This document shows, piece after piece, positions 44,475 to 55,300 of a stretch of DNA of 64,000 nucleotides. The position numbers and the translations under genes were made by a program. Under the pieces are notes generated by a model, which saw only the letters and a list, made by a program, of their open reading frames with translations, did not search any database and was not told the origin of the DNA. This stretch comes from Mucinivorans hirudinis. GTDB lineage: Bacteria > Bacteroidota > Bacteroidia > Bacteroidales > Rikenellaceae. Location: the NCBI GenBank assembly GCA_000723505.1, contig HG934468.1, positions 2,760,798-2,824,797 of the forward strand. The letters are read 5' to 3'. Numbering within the stretch: the first letter of the stretch is position 1; the number at the start of each line of letters is the position of its first letter.

Positions 44475-46436
44475 CTTAGTGATGCAATATTTTTTGAGGA
44501 CTTCGTATGCCTCTGCTACACCGAGTTCGCCTGCCTTGCTCATATCGAAGCACCCGGTTTTATTCTCTTTTAGATAAATTTGCGCCAAGCCGCGATTGAA
44601 ATATGCCTCGCCAAAGTAAGGGAAGAGCTCAATCGCCTTGGTGTAATATTTAATTGCTGCCGGCATATCTCCACTCATTGCCATCATATTACCAAGGTTA
44701 TATTGTATCTGGGGCAGTTCGGGCATCAACTCTGCCGCTTTTTTGAGGTCGGCAATGGCTGCCGTGTAATCGTAGTTGCGTTTTTCGGTGCGCTTCAATC
44801 TTGCAGCAGGGTCCATATCTATCGTTACATTCTGATAATCACCATCTAACGATGCAATAAACTCAATCATTGCCGCTTGGGTAACGCCACGGTTGATATA
44901 GGCAAAGGGATCTGCGGGACGTTCGTCGATGGCGTAATTATAGAAATTTAGCGACGAGTTATATTGCGACATAGCACTTTGGGTTATACCTTTGGCAAAG
45001 ACCATATTCCACATCGAGATGGAGTCGGTGATGCGTGTGTCCAACAGTTGCAAAGAGTCGCGACTAACCGTAGACTCCGAGTTTGTCAGTTCCACTGGGG
45101 CAATGCGGAAGGCAGACAAAAATGCATCGAGACGCTGGTTGCGATATTTTGTGGGGTCGTAGCGTGTATCTCTGCGCTCTTTTACGAATTGGAAGCGATA
45201 CATCGGCAGCAGTTTAACATCCTGCTTAACATCGCCCGTAAGTCTCGTAAAATCCTCGTTACCAAAGTCTGCATCGAACGACATCATCTTGTTGAATCGT
45301 TTGCTCGTGTCGGCATATTTCGAGAAAGTACTGTCGTTGAGTTTACTGCGATACTCTGCAATCTTAGCCTGTGCAATGCGCGTATCGCTCTGGCTGCCCT
45401 TTATATCGCCTAGGTTACGTCTTAGGTTGGCACGGAATAGGTAGGCATTTGCAAAATCGGGATATAGCTCGATGGCGCTCGAATAATCATCTATAGCAGC
45501 CTTGTAATCACCTATTTGCGAATTTACGTGCGCGCGGTTATAGAATACAAGGACATTGCCGGGGTTGTTTACAGCAACACGTGTATAATCCTCAATAGCA
45601 CGATTGTAGTCGCCAATTTGGGTGCGAAGTATGGCTCGGTTGAAGAATGCTACGGAGTTGGTTGAGTCTCGTGCAATCGAGCTGTCGAAATCCTCTAGGG
45701 CGAGCATAATCTTCTCCAAATTGGAGAATGCCATTGCGCGGTAGAAATATGGGTATGCGGCTTCGGGTGATAGTTCTATGGTCTTGTCCAAATACGGAAT
45801 GGCACTTATATACTTGCCCTGCATCATAGAGACCAGACCGCGACGCATATATCCGTCCGGATTATAGGGGTTTACTTCGATTGCACGCTCGTAGTTTGCG
45901 ACGGCTTTTACGGTATCTTTCAGGTAGAGATAACTCGTTCCGCGGTTGATGTAGCCGCTTGGTTCGCGCGGTTCGAGGCGCACGAATTGGTCGAAGTCCT
46001 TGATAGACTGTTCGAATTGTTGATTGAGGAAGAAGGTTACCCCCCGTGAGTAGTATAGTCCTGCCATTGTCGGGCGGATAGCCAGGGCACGGGCGAAATC
46101 GTCCAAGGCGGCTGCGTAGAGCCCCATTCGCGAGTTGGTGATGGCACGGTATTGGTAAGCTGACGTATAGTTTTCGTTTATATCGATTGCAGCGGTGAAG
46201 TCCGAGTAAGCTCCCGCAAGGTCGTCCAAGTTATACTTGGAAACTCCGCGCAGAAAGAATCCCTCGTAATCAGTTGGTTGATTGCGAAGCAGGATGTTGA
46301 GTGCTTCGATGGCTTGGCGAAACTTGCCGTCAATAATCAGCTCACGTCCACGTTGGTAGAAGTAAGGTTTGTTGAGCTGGGCAAGTGAAGCCGAAAATAT
46401 TAGTAGGAACACTATAATTGCTACGTAGCGTCTCAT
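44472..46436 (-). CDS. TPR-repeat exported protein
   Basis: 654 residues, signal peptide (VAIIVFLLIFSASLA), then nine or more TPR units between residues 20 and 350 (typical: NRAILRTQIGDYNRAIEDYT), a low-repeat middle (~350-480), and a further TPR block at 490-645. Probably a periplasmic or surface scaffold; partners unknown. First gene of the run ending with SIMPL. Confidence 0.87.
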   Translation of the reverse strand: MRRYVAIIVFLLIFSASLAQLNKPYFYQRGRELIIDGKFRQAIEALNILLRNQPTDYEGFFLRGVSKYNLDDLAGAYSDFTAAIDINENYTSAYQYRAITNSRMGLYAAALDDFARALAIRPTMAGLYYSRGVTFFLNQQFEQSIKDFDQFVRLEPREPSGYINRGTSYLYLKDTVKAVANYERAIEVNPYNPDGYMRRGLVSMMQGKYISAIPYLDKTIELSPEAAYPYFYRAMAFSNLEKIMLALEDFDSSIARDSTNSVAFFNRAILRTQIGDYNRAIEDYTRVAVNNPGNVLVFYNRAHVNSQIGDYKAAIDDYSSAIELYPDFANAYLFRANLRRNLGDIKGSQSDTRIAQAKIAEYRSKLNDSTFSKYADTSKRFNKMMSFDADFGNEDFTRLTGDVKQDVKLLPMYRFQFVKERRDTRYDPTKYRNQRLDAFLSAFRIAPVELTNSESTVSRDSLQLLDTRITDSISMWNMVFAKGITQSAMSQYNSSLNFYNYAIDERPADPFAYINRGVTQAAMIEFIASLDGDYQNVTIDMDPAARLKRTEKRNYDYTAAIADLKKAAELMPELPQIQYNLGNMMAMSGDMPAAIKYYTKAIELFPYFGEAYFNRGLAQIYLKENKTGCFDMSKAGELGVAEAYEVLKKYCITK

Positions 46437-46441
46437 TTGTT

Positions 46442-46499
46442 AAATGAAAAATAAGAAATGAAAAATCGGTGTAGTGAAAATTATTATTCACTTTTCACT
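46442..46499. repeat. AATGAAA heptad spacer (Smr-TPR)
   Basis: Left part has 7-base units AATGAAA, AATAAGA, AATGAAA; right part TTCACTTTTCACT is the inverse-type arm of GTGAAAATTATTA. It fills the gap between the Smr and TPR genes. Confidence 0.65.
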
Positions 46500-47636
46500 C
46501 TACAAGTAGACCATTATTGCCCCGTAACCATACTCCTTGAAAGAGGCATCCTGATAGCGAAATTTTGAGTATTGCTTATCCAAAACTTTTTTGAGCTCAT
46601 ATTTGAGTTTGCCTTTGCCCACGCCGTGGATAAAAACAATCTTCCCTCTCTGTCTGCTACGAATGGCAGACTCCATAACAATGTTAAAACGAGCTAATTG
46701 TGTTGCTAAAATCTCTCCGCCGGACAACTCCTGCCACCTTTCCGTCAGCTCCTCTATATGTAAATCCTCCACCTGTGTCCCCTCGTGCTTTTGCGGCTGT
46801 GTTTTCTCTTTTTTGGACTCTGGGACAGCCCTAACCTCTTGTGGTGCAAGGATGTCATCTCCGGAAAGCGAAAAAATGAAAGACCGCTCGTCAAAATAGT
46901 CATTCTCGGCATAGTTGCCCGAGCGGATAAATTTCAGCGGATGTAGTTCCAAATCAAAGTTTTCGACAACTTGAGGAGTGTAATTTATTGGTTTGAAAGG
47001 TAGTAATGAGATATGCAAATTTTGAATCTGAGAGAAGAATGTACGCGGAAAACTCCTTAGCATTTCGCGCGTATCAGCCTCGAGCCTGCCGTGAGAAATT
47101 GTCTCCACATAGCCATTTTTCCACTGTGCCACAGCGAAATATAGCTCATAGCTACTGTCATTTATCAAGTACATATCCAGGTCTGCAGCTTCGGGTTTTC
47201 CGCCACAATGCGGTACAAATGCCAACTTAACGTTATAATCCTTATACTCATAAGGTGCTTTTTCGATGACAGGCTTTAGTATTGGTTGATTGGTAATAAT
47301 ATTGCTTTCTACTCGCTTTGCATACTGACTTTTTAGGCGATTAACATCAACAACCTCATCGTCCTCATAATCCTCCGCAATAGTTATGCGTCCATATTGC
47401 TGTCCTTGATTGACCCTTGCCTGAGACACTCCGCCACCTCGCGGTTTGTCCTGCGACGGACCAATCTTTACTATAGCCGCATTCTCCTCATCAATAGGTA
47501 CTTCGACTATGTCGGACAACAGGGCGGGAATCTCAAACCCGTCCACATCTACATTTGCAATATTATTTTTAATGGAACGTACTATTCCAATTCCCGTGCT
47601 GTGCAAAAACTTTATGCGGCTACCGACTTGAATCAT
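46500..47636 (-). CDS. DUF2027 / Smr-domain protein
   Basis: 378 residues. N-terminal DUF2027-type part (MIQVGSRIKFLHSTGIGIVR, then GFEIPALLSDIVEV) with a central beta-rich domain, a linker rich in Lys/Gln/Glu (~265-290), and a C-terminal Smr domain: VEDLHIEELTERW start and the FIHGVGKGKLKYEL motif (~345). Smr domains are nicking endonuclease-like in MutS2, but stand-alone forms lack a known role. The ATG at 47636 is preferred over one 23 codons earlier, which would lie on the far side of the divergent queA promoter. Confidence 0.85.
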   Translation of the reverse strand: MIQVGSRIKFLHSTGIGIVRSIKNNIANVDVDGFEIPALLSDIVEVPIDEENAAIVKIGPSQDKPRGGGVSQARVNQGQQYGRITIAEDYEDDEVVDVNRLKSQYAKRVESNIITNQPILKPVIEKAPYEYKDYNVKLAFVPHCGGKPEAADLDMYLINDSSYELYFAVAQWKNGYVETISHGRLEADTREMLRSFPRTFFSQIQNLHISLLPFKPINYTPQVVENFDLELHPLKFIRSGNYAENDYFDERSFIFSLSGDDILAPQEVRAVPESKKEKTQPQKHEGTQVEDLHIEELTERWQELSGGEILATQLARFNIVMESAIRSRQRGKIVFIHGVGKGKLKYELKKVLDKQYSKFRYQDASFKEYGYGAIMVYL

Positions 47637-47670
47637 TTGTGATATGCGATTTTTAGTTCCAAAAGTCCTC

Positions 47671-47700
47671 TTTGTCCTCCAAAAACTTTTACTAATTTTG
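47671..47700 (+). promoter_or_regulatory. Promoter of queA
   Basis: TTTG at 47671-47674, 18 bases, TAATTTTG at 47693-47700, 20 bases before the queA ATG. Confidence 0.6.
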
Positions 47701-47719
47701 CACAAATTTACAAAAATAA

Positions 47720-48898
47720 ATGGATAAAGTCATAAATATTTCCGAATTTGATTACCATTTGCCTGTCGAGCGCATTGCAAAGTTTCCCTTGGATAGACGT
47801 GAAGAGTCTAAACTTCTGGTATATAAGCATAATATTATTGCGGATTCACAATTTCTAAATATTCGTGGTGAGATTCCCTCCGACTACCTTTTGGCATTTA
47901 ATAATACCAAAGTAGTGCGTGCGAGGTTGATTTTTCGCAAGGATAGCGGAGCGAGAATCGAGATTTTTTGTTTGGAGCCGGTTTTGGACTACGAGCGGGC
48001 ATTTGCCGCTGTGGGGCAATGCAGTTGGAAGTGCATAGTGGGCAACGCAAAGAAGTGGAAAGAGGGAGATGTGAAAATTACTCACAATGAAATTACACTT
48101 TCCGCCGCAAAAATTTCGGACAACCAAGTGAAATTTTCGTGGAATACCACTCATACCTTTGGAGAATTGCTAGCAATATTGGGGAAAATTCCGATTCCGC
48201 CGTACTTGGAGCGTGATTCGGCAGAGATAGACAACAGCCGTTACCAGACAACTTATTGCAAAATTGAGGGTTCGGTTGCTGCACCCACCGCGGGATTGCA
48301 CTTTACAAAAGATATTCTCGCACAATTTCCCGTGCAGGCAGAGGTTACTCTTCACGTGGGAGCAGGTACGTTTCTACCTGTCAAAACGGAAAATGCGGTG
48401 GAGCACGCGATGCACACCGAGCATTTTTCGATAGAGGTCGCGGAACTTGAAAAGTTGGTTCGTTCGGCAGGGCGTATTATCGCAGTCGGGACAACAACGG
48501 TGCGAACGCTCGAATCTTTGGTTGTACTCGGTGAGAGAGTTTTAACCGGTGGCAACCCCAGAGAGCAACAGACTGTCGGGCAGTGGGAGGCTTACGGAGA
48601 AGAAAAACAGAGTGCTCCCGCTGCTGACGCTTTGGGAGCACTCCACCAATATATGGTTAAAAATCAGATTCCTAATTTGCACTGTTCCACCCAAATTATG
48701 ATTACACCCGGCTATCGATTCCGTGTAGTCGCCGGACTCATCACAAATTTCCACCAACCTAAAAGTACCCTTTTGCTGTTAATTTCGGCAGTGGTGGGCG
48801 ATGATTGGCATCGCATTTACGAGCACGCTATGGCAAACGGATATCGCTTCCTAAGTTACGGCGACAGCTCGCTGCTCTTTGTCGAATCAGTACGGTAG
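47720..48898 (+). CDS. queA: S-adenosylmethionine:tRNA ribosyltransferase-isomerase
   Basis: Transfers and isomerises the SAM ribosyl group to 7-aminomethyl-7-deazaguanine in tRNA to make epoxyqueuosine. 392 residues with FDYHLPVERIAKFPLDRREE at the start, FNNTKVVRARL near 55, AAPTAGLHFT near 190, HVGAGTFLPVKTE near 212 and LLLISAVVGD near the end. Its region around residue 275-310 is longer than usual (a Gly/Gln/Glu-rich insert). Divergent from the Smr gene. Confidence 0.95.
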   Translation: MDKVINISEFDYHLPVERIAKFPLDRREESKLLVYKHNIIADSQFLNIRGEIPSDYLLAFNNTKVVRARLIFRKDSGARIEIFCLEPVLDYERAFAAVGQCSWKCIVGNAKKWKEGDVKITHNEITLSAAKISDNQVKFSWNTTHTFGELLAILGKIPIPPYLERDSAEIDNSRYQTTYCKIEGSVAAPTAGLHFTKDILAQFPVQAEVTLHVGAGTFLPVKTENAVEHAMHTEHFSIEVAELEKLVRSAGRIIAVGTTTVRTLESLVVLGERVLTGGNPREQQTVGQWEAYGEEKQSAPAADALGALHQYMVKNQIPNLHCSTQIMITPGYRFRVVAGLITNFHQPKSTLLLLISAVVGDDWHRIYEHAMANGYRFLSYGDSSLLFVESVR

Positions 48899-48904
48899 AT
48901 TATT

Positions 48905-48945
48905 ATTAACTCGGCATTATCCAAATTGTTTAGTGCCGAGTTAAT
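48905..48945. terminator. Hairpin between convergent queA and rho
   Basis: ATTAACTCGGCA and TGCCGAGTTAAT form a perfect 12-base stem around a 17-base loop. It can serve both convergent genes, although flanking T-runs are short. The loop plus its first A (48916-48932) equals a 17-mer in the 20.1 kb spacer. Confidence 0.7.
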
Positions 48946-48955
48946 ACAATGGTCT

Positions 48956-50596
48956 CTACTTGTTCATCATCATCAAGAACTCGTCGTTGGTACGGGTCTC
49001 CTCCATCTGGTCTTTGACAAAAGTCATAGCCTCAACTGCGTTCATATCAGTGAGATGACGGCGTAGAATCCATAGCTTTTGGAGAGTATCTTTGCTCAGA
49101 AGCAGGTCGTCGCGACGAGTGCTGCTTGCCGTAATATCAACAGCCGGATAGATGCGTTTGTTGCTCAGTCGGCGGTCGAGTTGCAACTCCATATTGCCCG
49201 TACCCTTGAACTCCTCGAAGATTACCTCGTCCATTTTCGAGCCCGTGTCTATGAGTGCCGTTGCAATGATGGTGAGAGAGCCCTTCTCTTCGGTATTACG
49301 TGCTGCACCGAAAAAGCGCTTGGGTTTATGCAGAGCATTGGCGTCCACACCACCTGAAAGTATCTTGCCGGAGGCTGGCTGAACAGTGTTATATGCTCTT
49401 GCCAAGCGAGTTATTGAGTCGAGAAGTATTACCACATCGTGACCGCACTCAACCATACGCTTTGCCTTCTCGAGCACCATTTCTGCTACCTTGACGTGGC
49501 GAGTAGCCTGCTCGTCGAAAGTGGAGGCGATAACTTCGGCATTGACCGAACGAGCCATATCCGTAACCTCTTCCGGACGCTCATCAATGAGCAGAACGAT
49601 AAGGTATGCCTCGGGATGGTTGTCTGCGATGGCGTTGGCTATCGACTTCAATAACATTGTCTTACCCGTCTTGGGCTGAGCCACTATCAGTGCTCGCTGA
49701 CCTTTGCCGATGGGGGCGAAAAGGTCTACAACTCTGTTGCTGAGATTGTTGCTCCTACCTATGGTTGCCAAGGTGAATTTTTCCTCGGGGAAGAGGGGTG
49801 TAAGGTATTCGAAGGATATACGGTCGCGAGTTTGGTCAGGGTTCAAGCCGTTGATTTTCACGATTCGGCTCATCGGAAAAAATTTCTCTCCCTCGCGTGG
49901 CGGTTTTATTATTCCCTCCACTGTGTCGCCCTGTTTGAGCCCGTAATTTTTCACCTGCTGCTGTGATATGTATATATCATCGGGCGAGTTGAGGTAGTTG
50001 TAATCTGCCGAACGCAAAAAACCGTAACCGTCCGGCATCAACTCCAGCGAGCCGCCGCTCTCGATTGCGCCAAGGAAATCGTTGCCAAAATCTTGTTTAA
50101 CGTGGCGTTGCTGCTGCTGTCTGTTGTTGTTGTTGTGTTTGGGTTTTGCTTCCGAATTCTGCTCGCGCTGCTTTGGTTCTTGCTGCGTGGTCTCTTGGAG
50201 CAGACCTTTTTTGCTGTGCGAACGTCTACCGCGATGCAGCGCAGTCTCTTGCGTTTGCTCCAGTTTAACTTGTTGCGCAATAGCCTGTTTCTGTTCGTTG
50301 TTCGGCTCCTGCGGAGCTGCAGACTCTTTTGTCCAGGTCTGCTTCGATTGTTGTGGATAGAGTGTGTTTTCGGGCTTTTCCCTCTGCTCTACCTTAATAT
50401 TTTTTGTGATTCTATGACGCTTATCGCGTTTAACGTTTCCTTCCTCAGTTTTATCGCCTTGGGCGTTGCGTTGAAGAATTTGCGCAATAAGGTCATTTTT
50501 TTTGATGTAGCCACTGCCAAGCCTAAATCCGAGCTCAGCGGCTATTGTGCGTAACTCGGGTAGAGTCTTCGCAGCAAGATTCTCTTCATTGTACAT
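48956..50596 (-). CDS. rho: Transcription termination factor Rho with a long disordered insert
   Basis: RNA-dependent ATPase that ends transcription. N-terminal Rho_N-like helices ([18 protein letters not shown]), then a roughly 130-residue Gln/Asn/Lys-rich low-complexity insert (~50-180), then the RNA-binding OB fold ([19 protein letters not shown]), and the hexameric ATPase with the P-loop [18 protein letters not shown] and [14 protein letters not shown]. 546 residues from the ATG at 50596. An earlier in-frame ATG would add 26 untypical residues. Insert of this kind is known from Bacteroides Rho, where it drives phase separation. Confidence 0.96.
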   Translation of the reverse strand: MYNEENLAAKTLPELRTIAAELGFRLGSGYIKKNDLIAQILQRNAQGDKTEEGNVKRDKRHRITKNIKVEQREKPENTLYPQQSKQTWTKESAAPQEPNNEQKQAIAQQVKLEQTQETALHRGRRSHSKKGLLQETTQQEPKQREQNSEAKPKHNNNNRQQQQRHVKQDFGNDFLGAIESGGSLELMPDGYGFLRSADYNYLNSPDDIYISQQQVKNYGLKQGDTVEGIIKPPREGEKFFPMSRIVKINGLNPDQTRDRISFEYLTPLFPEEKFTLATIGRSNNLSNRVVDLFAPIGKGQRALIVAQPKTGKTMLLKSIANAIADNHPEAYLIVLLIDERPEEVTDMARSVNAEVIASTFDEQATRHVKVAEMVLEKAKRMVECGHDVVILLDSITRLARAYNTVQPASGKILSGGVDANALHKPKRFFGAARNTEEKGSLTIIATALIDTGSKMDEVIFEEFKGTGNMELQLDRRLSNKRIYPAVDITASSTRRDDLLLSKDTLQKLWILRRHLTDMNAVEAMTFVKDQMEETRTNDEFLMMMNK

Positions 50597-50670
50597 ATAA
50601 GAGATGGGGTATGTGTAATATAAGGATGGTTGAATGCCGATGAGGCAAGAAAAAGTGCAAGAATTACAGC

Positions 50671-50678
50671 ACAAAGGT
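50671..50678 (-). promoter_or_regulatory. -7 box (TACCTTTG) of rho
   Basis: TACCTTTG on the minus strand, 74 bases before the rho ATG; A-rich DNA stands at the expected -33 position. The rest of the spacer up to 50826 shows nothing. Confidence 0.5.
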
Positions 50679-50826
50679 AAAAAGATTTTTTAGAAAAAAA
50701 AATTATAATTCTTTTTCCCTACTTTAATTTTCAATTTTGATTTCACTATGTGCCTTTCACGTCAGATTTTCATCCTCGAAAGTGGTCATTTACCTTCAGG
50801 TAAACTTACATTTTCGGCGCGAAAAC

Positions 50827-50867
50827 AACTCGGCTTTGAAAATTATCCTAATTTTCAAAGCCGAGTT
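50827..50867 (-). terminator. Terminator hairpin of the uptake operon
   Basis: AACTCGGCTTTGAAAATTA pairs with TAATTTTCAAAGCCGAGTT over 19 bases with a 3-base loop, 30 bases after the stop of the symporter gene. In the operon's direction a T-run is short. Confidence 0.8.
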
Positions 50868-50896
50868 AATAATAAATGCAAAATTCAAATGGTTTC

Positions 50897-52282
50897 TTAT
50901 TGATTCTCCTTAAATTTTCGCTCAATCTCTTCGAGCGACAACCCTTTTGTTTCGCGCACATAGCGTAGGATGAAGAGTAAGCCTAATAGACAGATTAATC
51001 CGTAGAGCCAAAATGTACCGTGAGTTCCCAACTCGGTGTTAAGTATAGGAAAGGTATAGGTCAGTAAGAAGCAGGCACTCCACAGTGCAAAGGTCGAAAT
51101 TGCCATTGCTGCCGCACGGATGCGAGTGGGGAAAATCTCGGAAATCACCACCCACATAACAGCCGAAAGGGTCATAGCATAAATGGCAATGGCAGCCATC
51201 ACCAACACCACAGGCACGAAACCTGTTAAGCCCATATAGAAAGCTCCGCCCAGTGCACCATATATCACTGCCAAGCCTGCCGAACCAAAAATTAACAACA
51301 TTCTACGCCCCAATCTATCGACCAACGCGATAGCAACAAAGGTAAAGAGAACGTTAGTAACACCCGTGATAACAATATTGAAGAGCACGTCGGACACGCC
51401 AAATCCCGCTGCCGAGAAGACCTCCTGAGCATAGTTGAAAATCACATTAATACCGCACCACTGCTGAAAAACAGCCAACACGATGCCAATGGCGAGCAGT
51501 GCAATATTAGAACGTTTGAGAATTTCAGTTCCCACTCCACGACTCCCTCCTTTGTCCGAAAGCAGGGATTTTCTAATTTCCGCCGTCTCCGCCTTAGCTT
51601 TTTCGCTGCCCACTATTTTAGCAAGCACACGTTCGCCCTGCTCATTTCTCGACTTTGAGATTAACCAACGAGGGCTTTCGGGGATTACAAAACATAGCAA
51701 CAAAAATGCTGTAGCAGGGATAGCCTCTGCCCAAAACATCACCCGCCAACCCATCTGACCATTCCACGAGGCTGCAATATCCTCTCCCGGGGTAACCGAA
51801 TCGCTGATGAGCAGATTGGTAATTTGTGCGGCAAGGATACCCAGCACTATGGTTAGCTGATTGAGCGATACGAAACGTCCACGACTCTGGGCAGGCGAAA
51901 TTTCGGCAATATACATCGGCGAAAGGTTCGAGGCAATTCCAATGCCCAGTCCACCCAAAATACGATAGAAGATAAATGGTGTAAAGTTATCGCAATAGCC
52001 CGTTCCCACTGCCGAGGCAATAAAGAGCAGTGCTGCCACCGCAAGCATCGGTCTCCTGCCAAGCCTATCACTGAGCGAACCGGCAATCATCACCCCCACA
52101 ATACAACCAACCAACGCACTGCTCATAGCCCACCCCTGCATAGCGGGCAGAGATGAGATGCCGAAAAATTGTTCGTAAAACGGCTTTGCACCCCCAATCA
52201 CAACCCAGTCATAACCAAAAAGAAAGCCACCGAGTGCCGATACAAGTGCTATGAATAGCAGGTATCTGTTATTTGTTTTCAT
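50897..52282 (-). CDS. Sugar:H+ symporter, MFS sugar-porter family
   Basis: 461 residues, twelve membrane helices, sugar porter family (XylE/AraE-like). Visible are GGFLFGYDWVVIGGAKPFYE in helix 1, SDRLGRRPML, the PESPRWL signature, QQWCGINVIFNYAQEVF in helix 7 and the DRLGRRMLL repeat. It likely brings a monosaccharide released by the surface system across the inner membrane; pentose or hexose cannot be decided. It follows the DUF5107 gene by 24 bases. Confidence 0.92.
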   Translation of the reverse strand: MKTNNRYLLFIALVSALGGFLFGYDWVVIGGAKPFYEQFFGISSLPAMQGWAMSSALVGCIVGVMIAGSLSDRLGRRPMLAVAALLFIASAVGTGYCDNFTPFIFYRILGGLGIGIASNLSPMYIAEISPAQSRGRFVSLNQLTIVLGILAAQITNLLISDSVTPGEDIAASWNGQMGWRVMFWAEAIPATAFLLLCFVIPESPRWLISKSRNEQGERVLAKIVGSEKAKAETAEIRKSLLSDKGGSRGVGTEILKRSNIALLAIGIVLAVFQQWCGINVIFNYAQEVFSAAGFGVSDVLFNIVITGVTNVLFTFVAIALVDRLGRRMLLIFGSAGLAVIYGALGGAFYMGLTGFVPVVLVMAAIAIYAMTLSAVMWVVISEIFPTRIRAAAMAISTFALWSACFLLTYTFPILNTELGTHGTFWLYGLICLLGLLFILRYVRETKGLSLEEIERKFKENQ

Positions 52283-52306
52283 TGAAGTTTAGGTTAGTTC
52301 GTTTTT

Positions 52307-55300
52307 TTATTTGTGAGAAATCAACCCCTGATGGTTTGTGTCCATTGACGATGCCCGGGCGAAACATTCTGCCGCCCTCTCTTTTTCACCCTTGCCCAAA
52401 TATCCAAGACCCATCATATAGAGGCAGTGGATACGAGATTGATGGTCTAAGGACTCCTCCCAAATCAACAAATCGGGCAGCGATACGGCAAAGTAATCCA
52501 AAACAACGCTTTGGTCAATATGCTCCTTCCCGTATGTTATCAAAGCATCAAAACGGCTTACAGCCTCCTCGTTTCTGCCTAATTTGAGCAGTGCCAACCC
52601 CTGATAATATATCTTATCGGGTTTTTGGTCGTTGTAGTATATTGCTGCCGCCGGGGTGCTCTGTCCCTTTGTTGCACGCTCTAAGTACTCTTGCGCCTGC
52701 TCTACTTCGCCCATTGCCTCCAAGGCAAGAGCCATATAGTAGTCAAAATCATTCTCAGCCGCACCCGTGAGCTTACCCTCGCCCAAATTGTGAGGATAGT
52801 CATAACACTCGCTCAGCAACTCGATTGCCTGCCCGGGATTACCCTCGCCGATTGCTTGTTTGGCAAGTTGAAGGCGAGCAAACTGATATTGCGAGGGGAC
52901 TTTGCCCTCGCCACCCTCCCAAGGGTGGAATTTTCGAGAGTCTATCATCTCACGCGCCTTCTGCCACTCACCAATGTTATTGAGCAGAGTTGCATACTCC
53001 AAATAGAGGTCGTCTCGCTGGGCTACCAACTCGAAGTGGCTGCTTAGCAGTGCCAAACGCTCGGCGTGCGGACGGTTGATTTTTTTGTAGAGTTGGTCAA
53101 GCTCCATCAACACGCGGGCATCGGCGGTGTCGAGCGAAAATGCCTTTTCGAGCGAAGCAACGGCACGCTCACGTTGGTCAAATTTATTGAAGTAACCCAA
53201 TGCCAAGTTTCGCCACACGGTCGCAAAGTTCTCTTCGATTGCAGCCGACTGCTCCCACAGCTCCATCGCCAACTCATACTGACGTTTATCATAGTACAAA
53301 TTACCCAGATAGTACCTCGCCCTTGCATCCTTTGGATTAAGCCTCATCGCCCAACGCAGGATTGCGATATCCTCCAGACGGTTTGGGAAGCAGCAGTAGC
53401 TGTCTGCTGCAGCCGCCCGCTCTAATAGCTCACGGGGAGTTTCGCCCATCTGCTCGGTGCAGTATGCCATATAGTAGTAGACCATCGGATTGGGCTTAGG
53501 TGCTAATTTGAGCGTAGCGATAGCCTCACTCCACAGCCCGGCACCCATAAAGTCGAGTGCCGTTTCACGATAGTTGTGGCTATCCTCGCGCATTAACGCC
53601 ACAACCTGTTCTGCGGTAGCCTTGCCAAGAATCATCCTTACAACCAATGCCCCGAAATTGAAGCTATCCAACTCCAAGGACTCTTCAATAAAGTGCAACG
53701 CCTCTCTCTCTCCCGCTGTACGTGCAAGCAGTGCCGAGCGTAAAGCACGGGTGCGGTCTGAGTTCCAGTTGCGATTGAGCGACTTTGCGCTCTCCTCCAA
53801 CGCTTCAGTGTAATTGCCTTTGAGGGACGAAATCTGAGCTAAGGCGTAATATCCTGCATCTTGCCACGCTGAGTTCCAGCACGATTTATAGAGAGCTTTG
53901 TATGCCTCGTCCAATCGCCCTTGGAATTTGAGTGCCTGCCCCAGATTATAGTGAGGTTCGCCATCATAGGGGTTCGGATTGCGTTTGAGTTGCGTCTGGA
54001 TTGCTTGACGTAGATAGGGTTCAGCCTTGTCGAACCGCCCTTTGCGAATGAGCAACAGACCCATCGCATTGTTGTTGCGAATGTCCGTTGCATCTCGTCT
54101 GAGAGCCTCACGGTAGTAATCCTCGGGATTATATCGTGCGTGTCGATACTGCTCTAGGTGTTGTCCTGTGAGGAAGAGTTGTTCGGTGGTATCAATCTGT
54201 TCGGGCAGTAGTGCAGCCTGAGCCGCAGCGGGAACTTCACGATTTGCATCCGCTGTTGAGTCCCACTCCAAGAGCATCTTGCCATCTTTTGATATGGTGA
54301 TTTTCTTACCTCTGAACGGAATATCAACAACCTCCTCGGGTGAGAGGTCTGTCACAAACTGCTGCCCATCGACACTCACGGTCACACCCTCAATTTTCGA
54401 CGTGGCAAATATCTTGCTCTCGGTGAGCATTATATCCTTGGTGGCATTCTTCACCACGCCCAATTCACGATATGGCATAAAGTACTGCTTGAAGCTCTTG
54501 CTCTCCAAGGGTTGCAACCAAGTGAAGTCGGGTTGATTATCGGTAAACATACCCGTCATTAGCTCGATGTATGGTCCATCTTCGTCCGTTAGGTTTCTGT
54601 CCCACGCTACGCCAAAGTCGCCATTGCCCCACGTCCACTGCTTTTTGCCCGGCGAGACGTGATGATTGGCAACGTGCAACACGCCCGCCTGTGTGTCATT
54701 CTCGTAACCACCGACAAAATCATACTTCGATTCGATTGCCATATACGAGGTTGGTACGGGGATGTTGCGATAACGTGAAATATCTACGCCCGACGAGTAA
54801 TCTACTTTATAGTACGTTCCCGTGGCGATGGGGAAGGTAGAAACGTCCCGTTTGCCGTGGTCGAATACCGCATTCACATCCGGCGGAAATACCGACTGAT
54901 ACTCATCGCCAACATATACGGCAGGGTTTGCCCACCAGAGGAAAGTCTGTGGAAAGGGGGTGGGATTTTGAGCCGAACCCTCGATTTCGATATAAGCCCT
55001 GCCGGGGTGAAGAGTAAATTTAGCCGACCCCTTTTGGTGGAACATACGCTCCTGCTCACTCACCCACACCGTTGCCGAACCATCGGCATTCTCCTGAATC
55101 TTCCAATCCACGGGCAGAAATGTGCTGGGGCGGTGGTGTTGGGGCCAGTTGAACTCGATACCGCCGGAAATCCACGGGCCGGTCAATCCTACCAAGGCGG
55201 GCTTAATTACGTTGTTATAGTAGATGAAGTGTCGCTGCTTGATTTTGTCATAAGCCATCTGAATCCTGCCGCCAAGTTCGGGCAGAACCATTATTTTGAT

